From positions 1-64,000 of the IMG/VR virus record IMGVR_UViG_3300031551_000001: a stretch of 64,000 nt of DNA. One strand, given 5' to 3'. The translations under genes were made by a program, and so were the position numbers. Of the stretch, positions 30,667 through 38,650 are shown piece by piece (the stretch's first letter is position 1; each line of letters starts with the position of its first letter). The stretch comes from a virus. The notes beneath the pieces are model-generated. The model ran no database searches and had not been told where the DNA came from. It worked only from the letters and a program-made list of their open reading frames with translations.

Positions 30667-31199
30667 AATTTTATTATTTGTACCTGTCCTCTTACAGCTT
30701 GTTTAAATGCTTTACTTACGTTAATGGCTCTTATAAGGTCTGTTCCGTTAAGTGGTATTTTTCCAGACAAAAGGGAAGATGTCATGAGACTCCCAATAGC
30801 CTCTGCGTGGCCTACTCCTATTGAAGCGTATGGAAGCTCACAAGACAAGACAGTAAAATTATTATCAATCTCAAAAATCTTTTTGCCTGTGTTTATTAAT
30901 ATATTCCACAATCCATCAAGCGTAGATACCACATCATTATCCCTTAAATGATCAATAAAATTAGTATACACAGAATCTTCATCAATCAAATCTTTTGCGA
31001 TAGGATTAAATGATGTTTCATTGATCATTTTTCTTAGTTCGTGGATTATTATTGTTTTACCGGCAACACCAATTAAGATGTCTTTGTGTTGGAATATCTT
31101 CTTGTAATTTGTTCTGTAAACATTATCGCCATCATAATAATATGAATCAGAAGCCATCCACGACCCCTTACTCGATATAATTGTTGCTACTGCGCTCAT
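30663..31199 (-). CDS. Proteasome-like Ntn hydrolase (20S/HslV-fold), 178 aa
   Basis: 'VATIISSKGSWMASDS' then 'KIFQHKDILIGVAGK' follow the strand pattern of proteasome beta/HslV proteins in phages. The catalytic nucleophile would be N-terminal Thr or Ser, but here the mature end is MSAVAT, so Thr6 or Ser2 would need processing; activity is not assured. Possible role: degradation of host or phage proteins, without a visible ATPase partner next to it. The AAA ATPase at 1174-2106 is far away. Confidence 0.65.
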   Translation of the reverse strand: MSAVATIISSKGSWMASDSYYYDGDNVYRTNYKKIFQHKDILIGVAGKTIIIHELRKMINETSFNPIAKDLIDEDSVYTNFIDHLRDNDVVSTLDGLWNILINTGKKIFEIDNNFTVLSCELPYASIGVGHAEAIGSLMTSSLLSGKIPLNGTDLIRAINVSKAFKQAVRGQVQIIKL

Positions 31200-32094
31200 T
31201 TTTTATTATTTTATTAATATTTTCTGCACTTATTCTAAATCCAGCAGCCCCCTTATGACCACCACCCCCTAGGCTTTTAGCTATAATAGAACAATCAGCT
31301 TTTCCATTATCATTATATAAACTAAAATTATATGTTCCATTTGCATAATGGAAACAAGCCGCCCCATCATATCCGTCTTTATGATAATTTATGCCAAAAT
31401 TTATGGGATTAAAACGTTCTTTATTTACACAAATAAATTTCCTAACAGTGGTAATATTATTTTCTATTAATTCTACAAATTCTATAGGAAATCCATTTTT
31501 ATATGATTGCTTCGCCTCTGTACATAAGTATTTATAAATTTCTTTTCCAGATGAAATCATTCTATCAGTTAAAAATGATTCTTTTATACTTTTTTCAAGC
31601 CATTTATAACATTCGTCAACATTACTTATGTTAGCTCGGGCAGCATATTGAAATTCTAATACCTTTTGTTCTTCATTGGTTCCTTTGTGCCTAAAGCAAT
31701 CATATCTACCGAGTAAACGAACAAATTCTGGCATTGGTTCTTTAGGGAAACAATAATCCCAAGTAAGTTCACATGCGGCAAATTTATTGTCTAGATAATT
31801 AATACAAAAAGATTCTCCATCTCCAATAAATTTCTTATAATCATCAATAGCTGATTTATGGTGATCAATCCATATAAATTGCCATCCAGATCCTTTTGCA
31901 TATTTTTCCATTATCTCAATTGGAAATGAAACGTCAACCATAACAATTTTTTCGTTTTCAGGAATATTAGGAAATTCATCTCCATAATTCCATCCAAACA
32001 ATTTAAGATCAATTTCTTTTTCTTTACACCATTTTTTTACGATAGCAGCGCTACACCAACCATCTAAATCTATTGAATGATAAATACAATACAT
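31168..32094 (-). CDS. DHH/DHHA1 phosphoesterase, 308 aa
   Basis: D11, D54 and the D77-H78-H79 motif in WIDHHKSAID define the DHH fold. The C-terminal DHHA1 signature GGGGHKGAAGF supplies substrate binding. Relatives degrade oligoribonucleotides (nano-RNA) or cyclic di-AMP. In a phage it could recycle nucleotides or remove signalling oligonucleotides of host defence. Overlaps the proteasome-like gene by 32 nt. Confidence 0.85.
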   Translation of the reverse strand: MYCIYHSIDLDGWCSAAIVKKWCKEKEIDLKLFGWNYGDEFPNIPENEKIVMVDVSFPIEIMEKYAKGSGWQFIWIDHHKSAIDDYKKFIGDGESFCINYLDNKFAACELTWDYCFPKEPMPEFVRLLGRYDCFRHKGTNEEQKVLEFQYAARANISNVDECYKWLEKSIKESFLTDRMISSGKEIYKYLCTEAKQSYKNGFPIEFVELIENNITTVRKFICVNKERFNPINFGINYHKDGYDGAACFHYANGTYNFSLYNDNGKADCSIIAKSLGGGGHKGAAGFRISAENINKIIKNERSSNNYIE

Positions 32095-32106
32095 AATTTT
32101 AATGTT

Positions 32107-32451
32107 TTATGAGTGCTTAATTAAGAATGTTCCAATTTCAAGACATTGTTCTTTGGGAATTGTAATTTGAATAACAACATCTCCATTATCATTTTCTATC
32201 CAACTGGCCTTGTCAAGAGTAAAAGTGTGTCCTTCTTTTGAAGTTCCTTTAAGAATATTCTTTTCAATTTCTCTTTCTGTTTCTTCTATTATATCCTCAG
32301 TAGATTGGCCGTCAGAAGGAATGTCACTGTATAGTGGTTCTTTGATATTCGATGTAAATGGCGGAGGGTTGACGCTTTCTTTTGTCGGCTCAACAGGCGA
32401 TAATTTACCTGCCTTTTTAAGTTTACTTCCAATTTTTAATAAGTCTTTCAT
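32107..32451 (-). CDS. Hypothetical protein, 114 aa
   Basis: Pro/Ser-rich, likely disordered N-terminal half (SPVEPTKESVNPPPFTSN), acidic stretch, then a compact beta end (GDVVIQITIPKEQCLEIGTF). First gene of its unit: leader contains ACTAACGG and a promoter lies at 32477-32508. Function unknown. Confidence 0.7.
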   Translation of the reverse strand: MKDLLKIGSKLKKAGKLSPVEPTKESVNPPPFTSNIKEPLYSDIPSDGQSTEDIIEETEREIEKNILKGTSKEGHTFTLDKASWIENDNGDVVIQITIPKEQCLEIGTFLIKHS

Positions 32452-32476
32452 ATAAAGTTTCCGTTAGTTTCAAAAA

Positions 32477-32508
32477 CAAAGTACTGAAATATATTTTTAA
32501 TAAACAAA
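32477..32508 (-). promoter_or_regulatory. Promoter of the 32.4-kb minus-strand unit
   Basis: Minus strand: -33 TTTG (32508-32505), about 20 nt, GTACTTTG (32484-32477) close to TAnnTTTG. The leader that follows has AAACTAACGG before the start at 32451. Confidence 0.55.
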
Positions 32509-32638
32509 TATTTTTGATGAAAAATTAATAAAATAGTTGTGCAAATATTTTTTCATGTGAATATTTTTTCATAATATTGTCAACGGACGAATATAAATTG
32601 TCGTTTTAATGTAATTTATACCTTGTTAGCTGACTGGT

Positions 32639-33637
32639 GTGGATAATTTAGTACAAACTTTAATAAAAGAACGAATGATAGTAAAAGAAAAAAAAGGAGG
32701 GTGTTTTTTTGACTTAATACAAGGAGATTGTTCTATTGAAAACGAATATATAAAAGATGGTAGTGTTGACCTTATTTTAACTGATTTGCCTTATGGTACT
32801 GTAAAGGGTATGGGTGGAGATATGGCGAAATATAAACACCTAAGTAATGCAAGTTGGGACGTTGTTATACCTACCGAAAAGATAATGCAGATTGCAAACA
32901 GAATACTTAGGAAAAACGGCAAAATGGTATTGACCGCAAACCAACCGTTTACAACTGAGCTAATAAGTAAGCAGATACCTAACTTGCCACATTGCTATAA
33001 TATGTATTGGGATAAAATGCACTTTGCAAATTGTTTGGTTGCAAACAAAGCTCCAGTAAGCTACATGGAGGATATTTTGGTTTTTAGTAAAGATTATGAC
33101 TTTGAAAACTTGCACCCACTTAGAGAATACTTTAGTAATGTACTTTCTTTTATTGGGCTTAAAAAGAAAACCATAATTGAAACAATAGGGCAAAGGGCAG
33201 ACCATGTATTTAGGGTGAAAAGTTCGCAATTTGAATTATGCAAAAAAGAAACATATTTGGCTTTGATTGCTGAATATAGGATTAACAATATGGATGACTT
33301 TTTAAATTATACGGAACTTGAAAACATAAACGAAAAATACACAAGCACTTTTAATCTATGGGAAGGAAACAAACACAAAAGCAATATACTTAAATACAAA
33401 AAGGATTATGATGGGCTCCATCCAACACAAAAGCCTGTATTATTGCTTGAAGATTTGATTAAGACTTTTAGCAATAAAAACGACTTAGTTGTTGATTTGA
33501 CAATGGGAAGCGGAAGTACTGGTGTAGCTTGTAAGAATACCAAACGTAACTTTATAGGAATTGAAAAAGACGAGAAGTATTTTGATATAGCAGTAAACCG
33601 AATTAAAATTATTGAACCAAAACCCCAACAACTTTGA
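32639..33637 (+). CDS. Beta-class DNA N-methyltransferase, 332 aa
   Basis: GTG start at 32639; an ATG at 32675 is alternative. Motif IV DLPYG at residues 49-53 comes first, motif I DLTMGSGSTG near the C-terminus, the beta-class order of N6-adenine/N4-cytosine enzymes. NANQPFTTELI and HPTQKPV support the assignment. No restriction enzyme is adjacent, so it is an orphan methylase. It lies alone on the plus strand among minus-strand genes, suggesting late acquisition. Confidence 0.9.
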   Translation: MDNLVQTLIKERMIVKEKKGGCFFDLIQGDCSIENEYIKDGSVDLILTDLPYGTVKGMGGDMAKYKHLSNASWDVVIPTEKIMQIANRILRKNGKMVLTANQPFTTELISKQIPNLPHCYNMYWDKMHFANCLVANKAPVSYMEDILVFSKDYDFENLHPLREYFSNVLSFIGLKKKTIIETIGQRADHVFRVKSSQFELCKKETYLALIAEYRINNMDDFLNYTELENINEKYTSTFNLWEGNKHKSNILKYKKDYDGLHPTQKPVLLLEDLIKTFSNKNDLVVDLTMGSGSTGVACKNTKRNFIGIEKDEKYFDIAVNRIKIIEPKPQQL

Positions 33638-33717
33638 AAAAGTTGAAGCGGGCTGGCTTTTTTCTTTTACGGATGAACCATATAACCTTGATTAAGTGAA
33701 CGAATGTAGTGCTTGCA

Positions 33718-33746
33718 GCTAACTACTTTATATAAACAATTCAAAA
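33718..33746 (+). repeat. Gene-end repeat, copy F
   Basis: Same element as copies A-E but on the plus strand, 80 nt downstream of the methyltransferase stop, keeping the gene-to-repeat direction. Confidence 0.7.
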
Positions 33747-33864
33747 TTTTAATCTTATAACTTTTACTGTCATTAGCGGTATGTAAAATTTTTTTACTAA
33801 CTGAATTTTCTCATAATTTTTAGGCATAACTCCAATTTAAAAGAAAAGTTTGCCAACAAGAAAG

Positions 33865-33886
33865 AAGGATGTTTTGCATCCTTTTC
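33865..33886 (+). terminator. Terminator-like hairpin
   Basis: AAGGATG/CATCCTT with a 5-nt loop then TTTTC. Probably ends the methyltransferase transcript. Confidence 0.55.
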
Positions 33887-34040
33887 GAATGTTGTGCCAA
33901 ATTTATGTGCGAAGCTTATAAATTTAAGTTGTGGTATAAATAAAGAACTTTAAAAAGAAAGAAATTAAAAATAAAGAAAGAAAAATTTTACCTGATCGAA
34001 CAAATGTAAGTCTATGAACGTTTCAAACCCAAAAAGGGAA

Positions 34041-34142
34041 TCAATAAAAAACCGACTGAGTGCGCTGGTAGCTAAACACACAATCGGTTTATTGAAAAAA
34101 AATATCTTATTGCTACCAGCCCCGGTTAAATATTTAAAGAAC
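34041..34142 (-). ncRNA. Candidate small RNA with pseudoknot, about 100 nt
   Basis: Stem 1: TCAATAAA...ACCGA (34041-34055) with TCGGTTTATTGA (34084-34095), allowing a 3-nt bulge. Stem 2: GCTGGTAGC (34064-34072) with GCTACCAGC (34112-34120), a perfect 9-bp helix. The two interleave, an H-type pseudoknot topology. On the minus strand, stem 1 ends in a T-run (TCGGTTTTTT), as in an intrinsic terminator, and a -7 box precedes the region. No coding frame. Lies just left of the IS605-type element. Confidence 0.5.
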
Positions 34143-34147
34143 TGGCA

Positions 34148-34155
34148 CAAATATA
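34148..34155 (-). promoter_or_regulatory. -7 box TATATTTG
   Basis: Minus-strand TATATTTG directly upstream of the pseudoknot region. No -33 TTTG at the expected position, where the IS left end begins. Confidence 0.4.
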
Positions 34156-34305
34156 CAAAATATTTTTAATTGCTTTTTTCGAATAAAATTTTTTTCATAA
34201 ATATTTCGGCAAAGAAGCCCATTGATGCCGAAGGCTCGATGGGAGGAATTGCCGCCCCGTAATTAAATTGTTTTCAAATATAAGAAAATATATTAAATAA
34301 TTTGC

Positions 34306-34313
34306 TATCTTTG
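34306..34313 (+). promoter_or_regulatory. tnpB promoter -7 box TATCTTTG
   Basis: Matches the Bacteroidota consensus and lies only 4 nt before the start codon at 34318, so tnpB transcripts would be nearly leaderless. Confidence 0.55.
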
Positions 34314-34317
34314 TGAT

Positions 34318-35442
34318 ATGAAATTGACATTGAAAATAAAACTTTTGCCCACTGACGAACAGACTAACTTGCTTCTCGAAACGATGAAGGAAGCTAATGC
34401 TGTTTGTAATGCCATATCTGATGTTGCTTGGCAAGAAAGGATTTTCAATAATTTTAAACTCCATCACAAAGTTTACCATTCTTACAAGGCTACGTTTAAA
34501 CTTTCTTCTCAAATGCTTATCAGGCAAATAGCTAAAGTTGCTGATGCTTATAAGCTGGATAAGAAAACTAAACGTACTTTTAATCCACTTGGCGGTATCG
34601 CCTACGATAGTAGGATAATGACTTACAAGCCTGACAATGTGATTTCTTTGTGGTGTATTGGTGGCAGACAAAAGATTGATTTTGTTTGCCACAACCCTGC
34701 TTATATTCCTTACATCAAAGGGGAAGCTGATTTGGTTTACAAGAAAGGTAAGCTTTACTTGTTTCAAACTGTTGATGTACCCGAAGAAGATGTTGAGGAC
34801 GTAGAAAGCTTCGTGGGTGTGGATTTTGGTTTGGTTTCGATTGCCACACTTAGTAATGGAAAAGAATTTAACTCTAAAATACTTCAAGAATATCGAGAAA
34901 AAAGACAAAAAGTAAGAAGCTCCGTTCAAAGCAAACGCACAAGAGGAAGTAAAAAACTCTTGAAAAGGCTTTCTGGCAGAGAACGTACACACGCTTCTAT
35001 CACTAACCATACGATTGCGAAACAAATTGTTCAAATTGCAAAAGAAGAAAACAAAGGAATTGCTTTGGAAGATTTGAAAGGCATCAGATTTTCTTCTTTG
35101 AAAAAAGGCAAAAAGTTTAGAACAAAAGTTGGAAAGTGGTCTTTTAATCAGTTGCGTCAATACATTTCCTACAAAGCTATTCTTAATGGTGTTCCTGTTG
35201 TTTTGGTTAATCCAAGATACACAAGCAAAACTTGTAATAACTGCCACCACATAGGAAATAGAAAAGGAAAAGTATTTGAATGCAACAACTGCGGAAACAG
35301 TATGGATGCCGATGTTAACGCATCGCTCAATATTGCTACGCTGGGGGCAATCGTAAATTTGCCTGAAAAGTCGGATATGTATAGCTGCGCTTTGCATTAT
35401 TCAGATTTAAAGCCCACCCCATCGCTTTGCGTGGGTGGGTAG
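34318..35442 (+). CDS. tnpB: TnpB RNA-guided nuclease (IS605 OrfB)
   Basis: 374 aa. RuvC-like catalytic residues: D169 in VGVDFGL, E251 in ALEDLKGI, and D330/D332 in SMDADVNASLNI. Zinc finger: C306/C309 and C322/C325 (TCNNCHHIG...ECNNCGNS). Length and domains are full. TnpB uses a right-end omega RNA to cut DNA next to a short TAM; the 3' end of this gene overlaps the right-end hairpin, where that RNA is made. No frameshift seen, so it is probably functional. Confidence 0.95.
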   Translation: MKLTLKIKLLPTDEQTNLLLETMKEANAVCNAISDVAWQERIFNNFKLHHKVYHSYKATFKLSSQMLIRQIAKVADAYKLDKKTKRTFNPLGGIAYDSRIMTYKPDNVISLWCIGGRQKIDFVCHNPAYIPYIKGEADLVYKKGKLYLFQTVDVPEEDVEDVESFVGVDFGLVSIATLSNGKEFNSKILQEYREKRQKVRSSVQSKRTRGSKKLLKRLSGRERTHASITNHTIAKQIVQIAKEENKGIALEDLKGIRFSSLKKGKKFRTKVGKWSFNQLRQYISYKAILNGVPVVLVNPRYTSKTCNNCHHIGNRKGKVFECNNCGNSMDADVNASLNIATLGAIVNLPEKSDMYSCALHYSDLKPTPSLCVGG

Positions 35443-35948
35443 TTTACCGGATAACTTTTCAACAACTCTTTCTTTTTATTGTAAAATATACTAAAATCAG
35501 TATTTGGCCACTCTTTTTTATAATTTTCTCTTCCTTTTTCTGTTCCCTGGTCAATAAGAGTGTGTTCAATCGGGACCAATTGCATTATATTATCCGGGTT
35601 ATATCTGAATAAGGGATATTGTTTTTTGGGAAGAATATGTGCAAACATATTCAGAAATAAATTGTGATTTACTTTAGTTAAATCTCTTCCACTTATTTCA
35701 GATCTGTGAGGACGATTTTTCCATATCCACCTAAACATATTCAGCTCAGATTTGAATCCCCACTGAAACACATCAAAGTCATATTTATTTTTTGACAAGC
35801 ATTTGTTTCTTTCTTTGATGGATTTCTTCTTTATTGTTCGTACAATATCACTTCTCAGGAATTGATGTATTTTACAATATCCTTTCCCTGTATTTTTATC
35901 TGTTCCGAAAACGTTGTAATTACAATTCTGGGCACTACAAATTCTCAT
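35397..35948 (-). CDS. HNH-type endonuclease, C-terminus replaced by IS sequence
   Basis: Start at MRICSAQNCNYNVFG (35948). 'FAHILPKKQYPLFRYNPDNI' followed by 'VPIEHTLID' is an H-N-H pattern of a DNA endonuclease; N-terminal CNYN...CKIH may bind zinc. The last 14 residues or so are encoded by the right end of the IS element, which overlaps tnpB antisense, so the original C-terminus was lost. Activity may persist because the HNH core is intact. Confidence 0.7.
   Translation of the reverse strand: MRICSAQNCNYNVFGTDKNTGKGYCKIHQFLRSDIVRTIKKKSIKERNKCLSKNKYDFDVFQWGFKSELNMFRWIWKNRPHRSEISGRDLTKVNHNLFLNMFAHILPKKQYPLFRYNPDNIMQLVPIEHTLIDQGTEKGRENYKKEWPNTDFSIFYNKKKELLKSYPVNYPPTQSDGVGFKSE
35413..35439 (+). 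repeat. IS605-type right-end hairpin
   Basis: CCCACCC (35413-35419) pairs with GGGTGGG (35433-35439). In this family the right end provides the omega-RNA guide scaffold and transposase recognition. Confidence 0.7.
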
Positions 35949-36225
35949 TTTCTTTTTTCTTCTGATGTCTAACCCTGTATTCTTTACGCTTGTAGGCATC
36001 AGCACCACTAAGCAAATAGTTGTTAATATCGGAAATTGTATCCATAAATCTTTTCTTATGCCTGTTTTTTTTATATGAATTTGTTTTTTTTACCGAACAC
36101 CTCTCCAAATGAGTTCCCTTGTCTATTCCTTGTAAATAGATTGTTTTGTAAATTTCCAACCTACTTTCTCTTGACAGGGGTTGAAGCAAAAATGATTTAT
36201 CTATTTCTTCAAAATCTATAATCAT
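35935..36225 (-). CDS. Hypothetical protein, 96 aa
   Basis: Basic, Lys/Arg-rich C-terminus (KKENENL) and a helical N-terminus (FLLQPLSRESRLEIYKTI). Coupled to the HNH gene by a 14-nt overlap. Minus-strand promoter-like TATCTTTA lies just upstream of its start. Unknown function. Confidence 0.6.
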   Translation of the reverse strand: MIIDFEEIDKSFLLQPLSRESRLEIYKTIYLQGIDKGTHLERCSVKKTNSYKKNRHKKRFMDTISDINNYLLSGADAYKRKEYRVRHQKKKENENL

Positions 36226-36331
36226 GGTATAAAGATAAAAAAAATAATTGAGAAAAAATTGTTTTTTATTAAAAATTTACATAAGTTTGTCAAGAAAATT
36301 TGTGGTGTTTAATATATAAATAATTAAAGTA

Positions 36332-36520
36332 TTGGAAGCTAACGAATTAAAGGAAGAATCGCAGAAATTTATTATTTATCTGTATAAGCACTTCATAAAA
36401 ATACGAAATATTATTGAAAATATACGTAATCGTAAAGATATGATAGATGCGGATGACTGTGATGTGATTGAGCCATTACACGAACACTTCCTAGAAGAAA
36501 GGCGCATGGCTGATGACTAA
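36332..36520 (+). CDS. Hypothetical helical protein, 62 aa, TTG start
   Basis: No ATG upstream of the acidic helical sequence (EANELKEESQKFIIYLYKHF); TTG at 36332 follows a leader AAGCTAACG inside the frame. First plus-strand gene right of the divergent junction with the 35935-36225 gene. Followed by a terminator. Confidence 0.5.
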   Translation: MEANELKEESQKFIIYLYKHFIKIRNIIENIRNRKDMIDADDCDVIEPLHEHFLEERRMADD

Positions 36521-36522
36521 CG

Positions 36523-36557
36523 GAAGCTGAAACTCCCCTTCGGGGGAGCTTCTTTTT
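36523..36557 (+). terminator. Rho-independent terminator
   Basis: CTCCCC-TTCG-GGGGAG hairpin with a UUCG tetraloop, outer GAAG/CTTC, then TTTTT. Just after the 36332-36520 gene. Confidence 0.85.
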
Positions 36558-36569
36558 AAAATTAAAGAG

Positions 36570-36665
36570 ATGGAGAGAGAAAATATTCTTAAAAGTGATG
36601 AATACTGGGATGAAAAGATTGAATTGGATTTTTATGGTTTTATGGGGAAAGAACTAAAAAAATAA
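36570..36665 (+). CDS. Micro-protein, 31 aa
   Basis: From ATG 36570 (MERENILKSDEYWDEKIEL) to TAA 36663-36665. Acidic. Lies between a terminator and a real gene, so support is modest. Confidence 0.35.
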   Translation: MERENILKSDEYWDEKIELDFYGFMGKELKK

Positions 36666-36686
36666 TTAAAATCTGATATATTGAAA

Positions 36687-37070
36687 ATGAAAAATGAACT
36701 CATTAAAATATTAGAAAAAAAAATGGAAGCACCAATGACTTATTTTATGAAAAAAGTTTTAGCTAACCCTATCGCAAAAAATATTTTTTTTAAAAAAATA
36801 CAGAGTGATGAGAAAAATTTAACGATATCAAAGAATAATAATCAAATGAAGGTATTTGCTTTTTTATATAATGATTGTATTTACGAGAGCGCAGAAGCAA
36901 CAGTCAGCTTGCATTTAACAAGAAAAGGGGCGCAGTCAGCACTTCGCAAACATAAAGCAAAAAAGAAAAAAGAATGGAAAGAAATTTATTCAGGTGATTT
37001 TGAAGCAACATCACCATTCGGAACTCATGAATGGTGGGGTGTATGTGAAATGGAAATATTAAATCCTTAA
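36687..37070 (+). CDS. Hypothetical protein, 127 aa
   Basis: Start at ATG 36687 (MKNELIKILEKKMEAPMT). 'VFAFLYNDCIYESAEATVSL' then 'TRKGAQSALRKHKAKKKKEW' is a pattern shared with other phage proteins of unknown function. Mixed alpha/beta. Confidence 0.75.
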   Translation: MKNELIKILEKKMEAPMTYFMKKVLANPIAKNIFFKKIQSDEKNLTISKNNNQMKVFAFLYNDCIYESAEATVSLHLTRKGAQSALRKHKAKKKKEWKEIYSGDFEATSPFGTHEWWGVCEMEILNP

Positions 37071-37074
37071 AATT

Positions 37075-37287
37075 ATGGAAAGATTTATTGTTAAATATTG
37101 CAATGGAAAAATAAGACAACAAAAAGGAATTAATGCAACTTATCAATATCTTATTGGTATAGGCGTTATAGCCTATGTAATAGATACGAAAACAGGTGAG
37201 ATTATGTATGGTGATAAAGACGAAGCCTTACATACTGAAAAAATTTCGATTTATGAAGATTCGGATATGATAGTACCTAAAATTTAA
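37075..37287 (+). CDS. Hypothetical protein, 70 aa
   Basis: Beta-rich (MERFIVKYCNGKIRQQKGIN). No motif. Tight spacing with neighbours. Confidence 0.6.
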   Translation: MERFIVKYCNGKIRQQKGINATYQYLIGIGVIAYVIDTKTGEIMYGDKDEALHTEKISIYEDSDMIVPKI

Positions 37288-37291
37288 TGAC

Positions 37292-37693
37292 ATGAAAGAA
37301 TATAAATATAATCCAACACGCTTTATTAGATTCATAAACAAATTCACAAAAGATTTCGTTGACATTCCTTTTGTCGGGGGGACTTTCACTACAGATAGAA
37401 GAAGGATGGCAAAATTAGCACATTATTATGCTGGGTGGAATATATTCAGTAATAAAAAAGAAAAACCTAAATTTCATTTTTATGTTTTATGGAATAAAGG
37501 AGATGAGGATGTTACCATTGGAGGAATATATTTTGGTAAACCATTAAGAGATGGATCAAATATATTGACTTATGGTGTGAATTTAGATACGAATGAAATT
37601 ATAACAGACGATGTATTTAACAATGGATTAAAAAAAATAGGCATTATTTATGATGATTTTTTCAAATTACTTGAAATAAAAAATATGGCATAA
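37292..37693 (+). CDS. Hypothetical protein, 133 aa
   Basis: Has FIRFINKFTKDFVDIPFVGG and a later beta region (FYVLWNKGDEDVTIGGIYF). No catalytic residues apparent. Its stop overlaps the exonuclease start by 1 nt. Confidence 0.65.
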   Translation: MKEYKYNPTRFIRFINKFTKDFVDIPFVGGTFTTDRRRMAKLAHYYAGWNIFSNKKEKPKFHFYVLWNKGDEDVTIGGIYFGKPLRDGSNILTYGVNLDTNEIITDDVFNNGLKKIGIIYDDFFKLLEIKNMA

Positions 37694-38403
37694 TGGACAG
37701 AGAACTTTTTATTGACATTGAAACCATCCCTGCCGGGGAATATCCGAAAATTGAACTACCCCCCAGACCCAAGTTATGGGACGTAAAGGTTGGCAACCGA
37801 AAAGCTGCACTTGCAGAACAATATAGGAAACAACAATATCCGGTTCTCATCCAAAAATGGAATGAACTCAAAGAACAAATTGCCATAAAGGTTGACGAGG
37901 GATATAGAAAACAAGCCCTCGACTCTCATTTTAACAGGATAGTATGTATAGGATATGCATTTGATGATGATAAGCCGGATGCATTAACCGGAACGGAGGA
38001 AGAGATCATTAAATCTTTTCAGGAATTAATAGACAAGAAAGAAAGTAAAAAATATTCTGTTGATATTATTGGACACAACATTCAGGAATTTGATCTTCTA
38101 AACATCTACCACAAAGCGATAAAGTATAACCTTTCCTCCCTGACCAGATTTTTAAGGGGATTTACAGATTATCAGGGTAAAGAACACATAAAAGATGTAA
38201 TGAAGATTTGGGGTTTTTTGAATTACAAGTATTATGTTGCACAGAACGTCATAGCAGAATATCTTGGGGTTCCTTACAGTAAGGATATGGATGGATCAAG
38301 GGTTTTGGATGCATGGAATGACGGGAAGTATCAGGAAATTTATGATTATTGTAAAAAAGATATAGAAACTGTAAGAGGAAATTATCGTAAAATTAATATT
38401 TAA
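37693..38403 (+). CDS. 3'-5' exonuclease, DnaQ/PolB-type RNase H fold, 236 aa
   Basis: Exo I: LFIDIETIPAGE (D7, E9); Exo II: DIIGHNIQEFDLL; Exo III: YCKKDIETV with the Tyr-x3-Asp motif. These are the three blocks of the PolB-like 3'-5' exonuclease family. Probably involved in replication, recombination or DNA degradation of host. No polymerase domain follows. Confidence 0.85.
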   Translation: MDRELFIDIETIPAGEYPKIELPPRPKLWDVKVGNRKAALAEQYRKQQYPVLIQKWNELKEQIAIKVDEGYRKQALDSHFNRIVCIGYAFDDDKPDALTGTEEEIIKSFQELIDKKESKKYSVDIIGHNIQEFDLLNIYHKAIKYNLSSLTRFLRGFTDYQGKEHIKDVMKIWGFLNYKYYVAQNVIAEYLGVPYSKDMDGSRVLDAWNDGKYQEIYDYCKKDIETVRGNYRKINI

Positions 38404-38407
38404 AGAC

Positions 38408-38650
38408 ATGAATGGAATAAAATTTTTTTCTGATAAAATTGATGAATTAAGAAGAAGGGGTGATTATTGTAAATATCAATTTATAGAATTACCAAAAGAT
38501 AAGTATAGAAAAATTGAGTTATTTGTAGAGTCTAATATGTTGAATCATGATTTAAAGGAGGGGTTAGAAACAAATTTATTATTAAAAGAGCTTGGTGTCA
38601 TACTTAAGTGTAAATATAATGGGTTTATTTTCTTGATAAAATTAATTTAG
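38408..38650 (+). CDS. Hypothetical protein, 80 aa
   Basis: Helical with basic patches (FFSDKIDELRRRGDYCKYQF). Ends with a stop that overlaps the next start by 1 nt (TAGTG), so the two are coupled. No family recognised. Confidence 0.6.
   Translation: MNGIKFFSDKIDELRRRGDYCKYQFIELPKDKYRKIELFVESNMLNHDLKEGLETNLLLKELGVILKCKYNGFIFLIKLI

Larger units (their letters stand above)
34218..35442 (+). mobile_element. IS200/IS605-family element carrying only tnpB
   Basis: Left-end hairpin CCCAT/ATGGG (34218-34243) and right-end hairpin CCCACCC/GGGTGGG (35413-35439) bracket tnpB. There is no tnpA, so it depends on a transposase elsewhere. Exact ends are not determined and may lie several bases further out. 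Confidence 0.7.

Noticed and set aside
34195-35397. 400-aa minus-strand frame opposite tnpB
   Set aside because: Exact antisense of tnpB, whose RuvC and zinc motifs are clear; composition of the antisense product is unnatural (Phe/Ser-rich).
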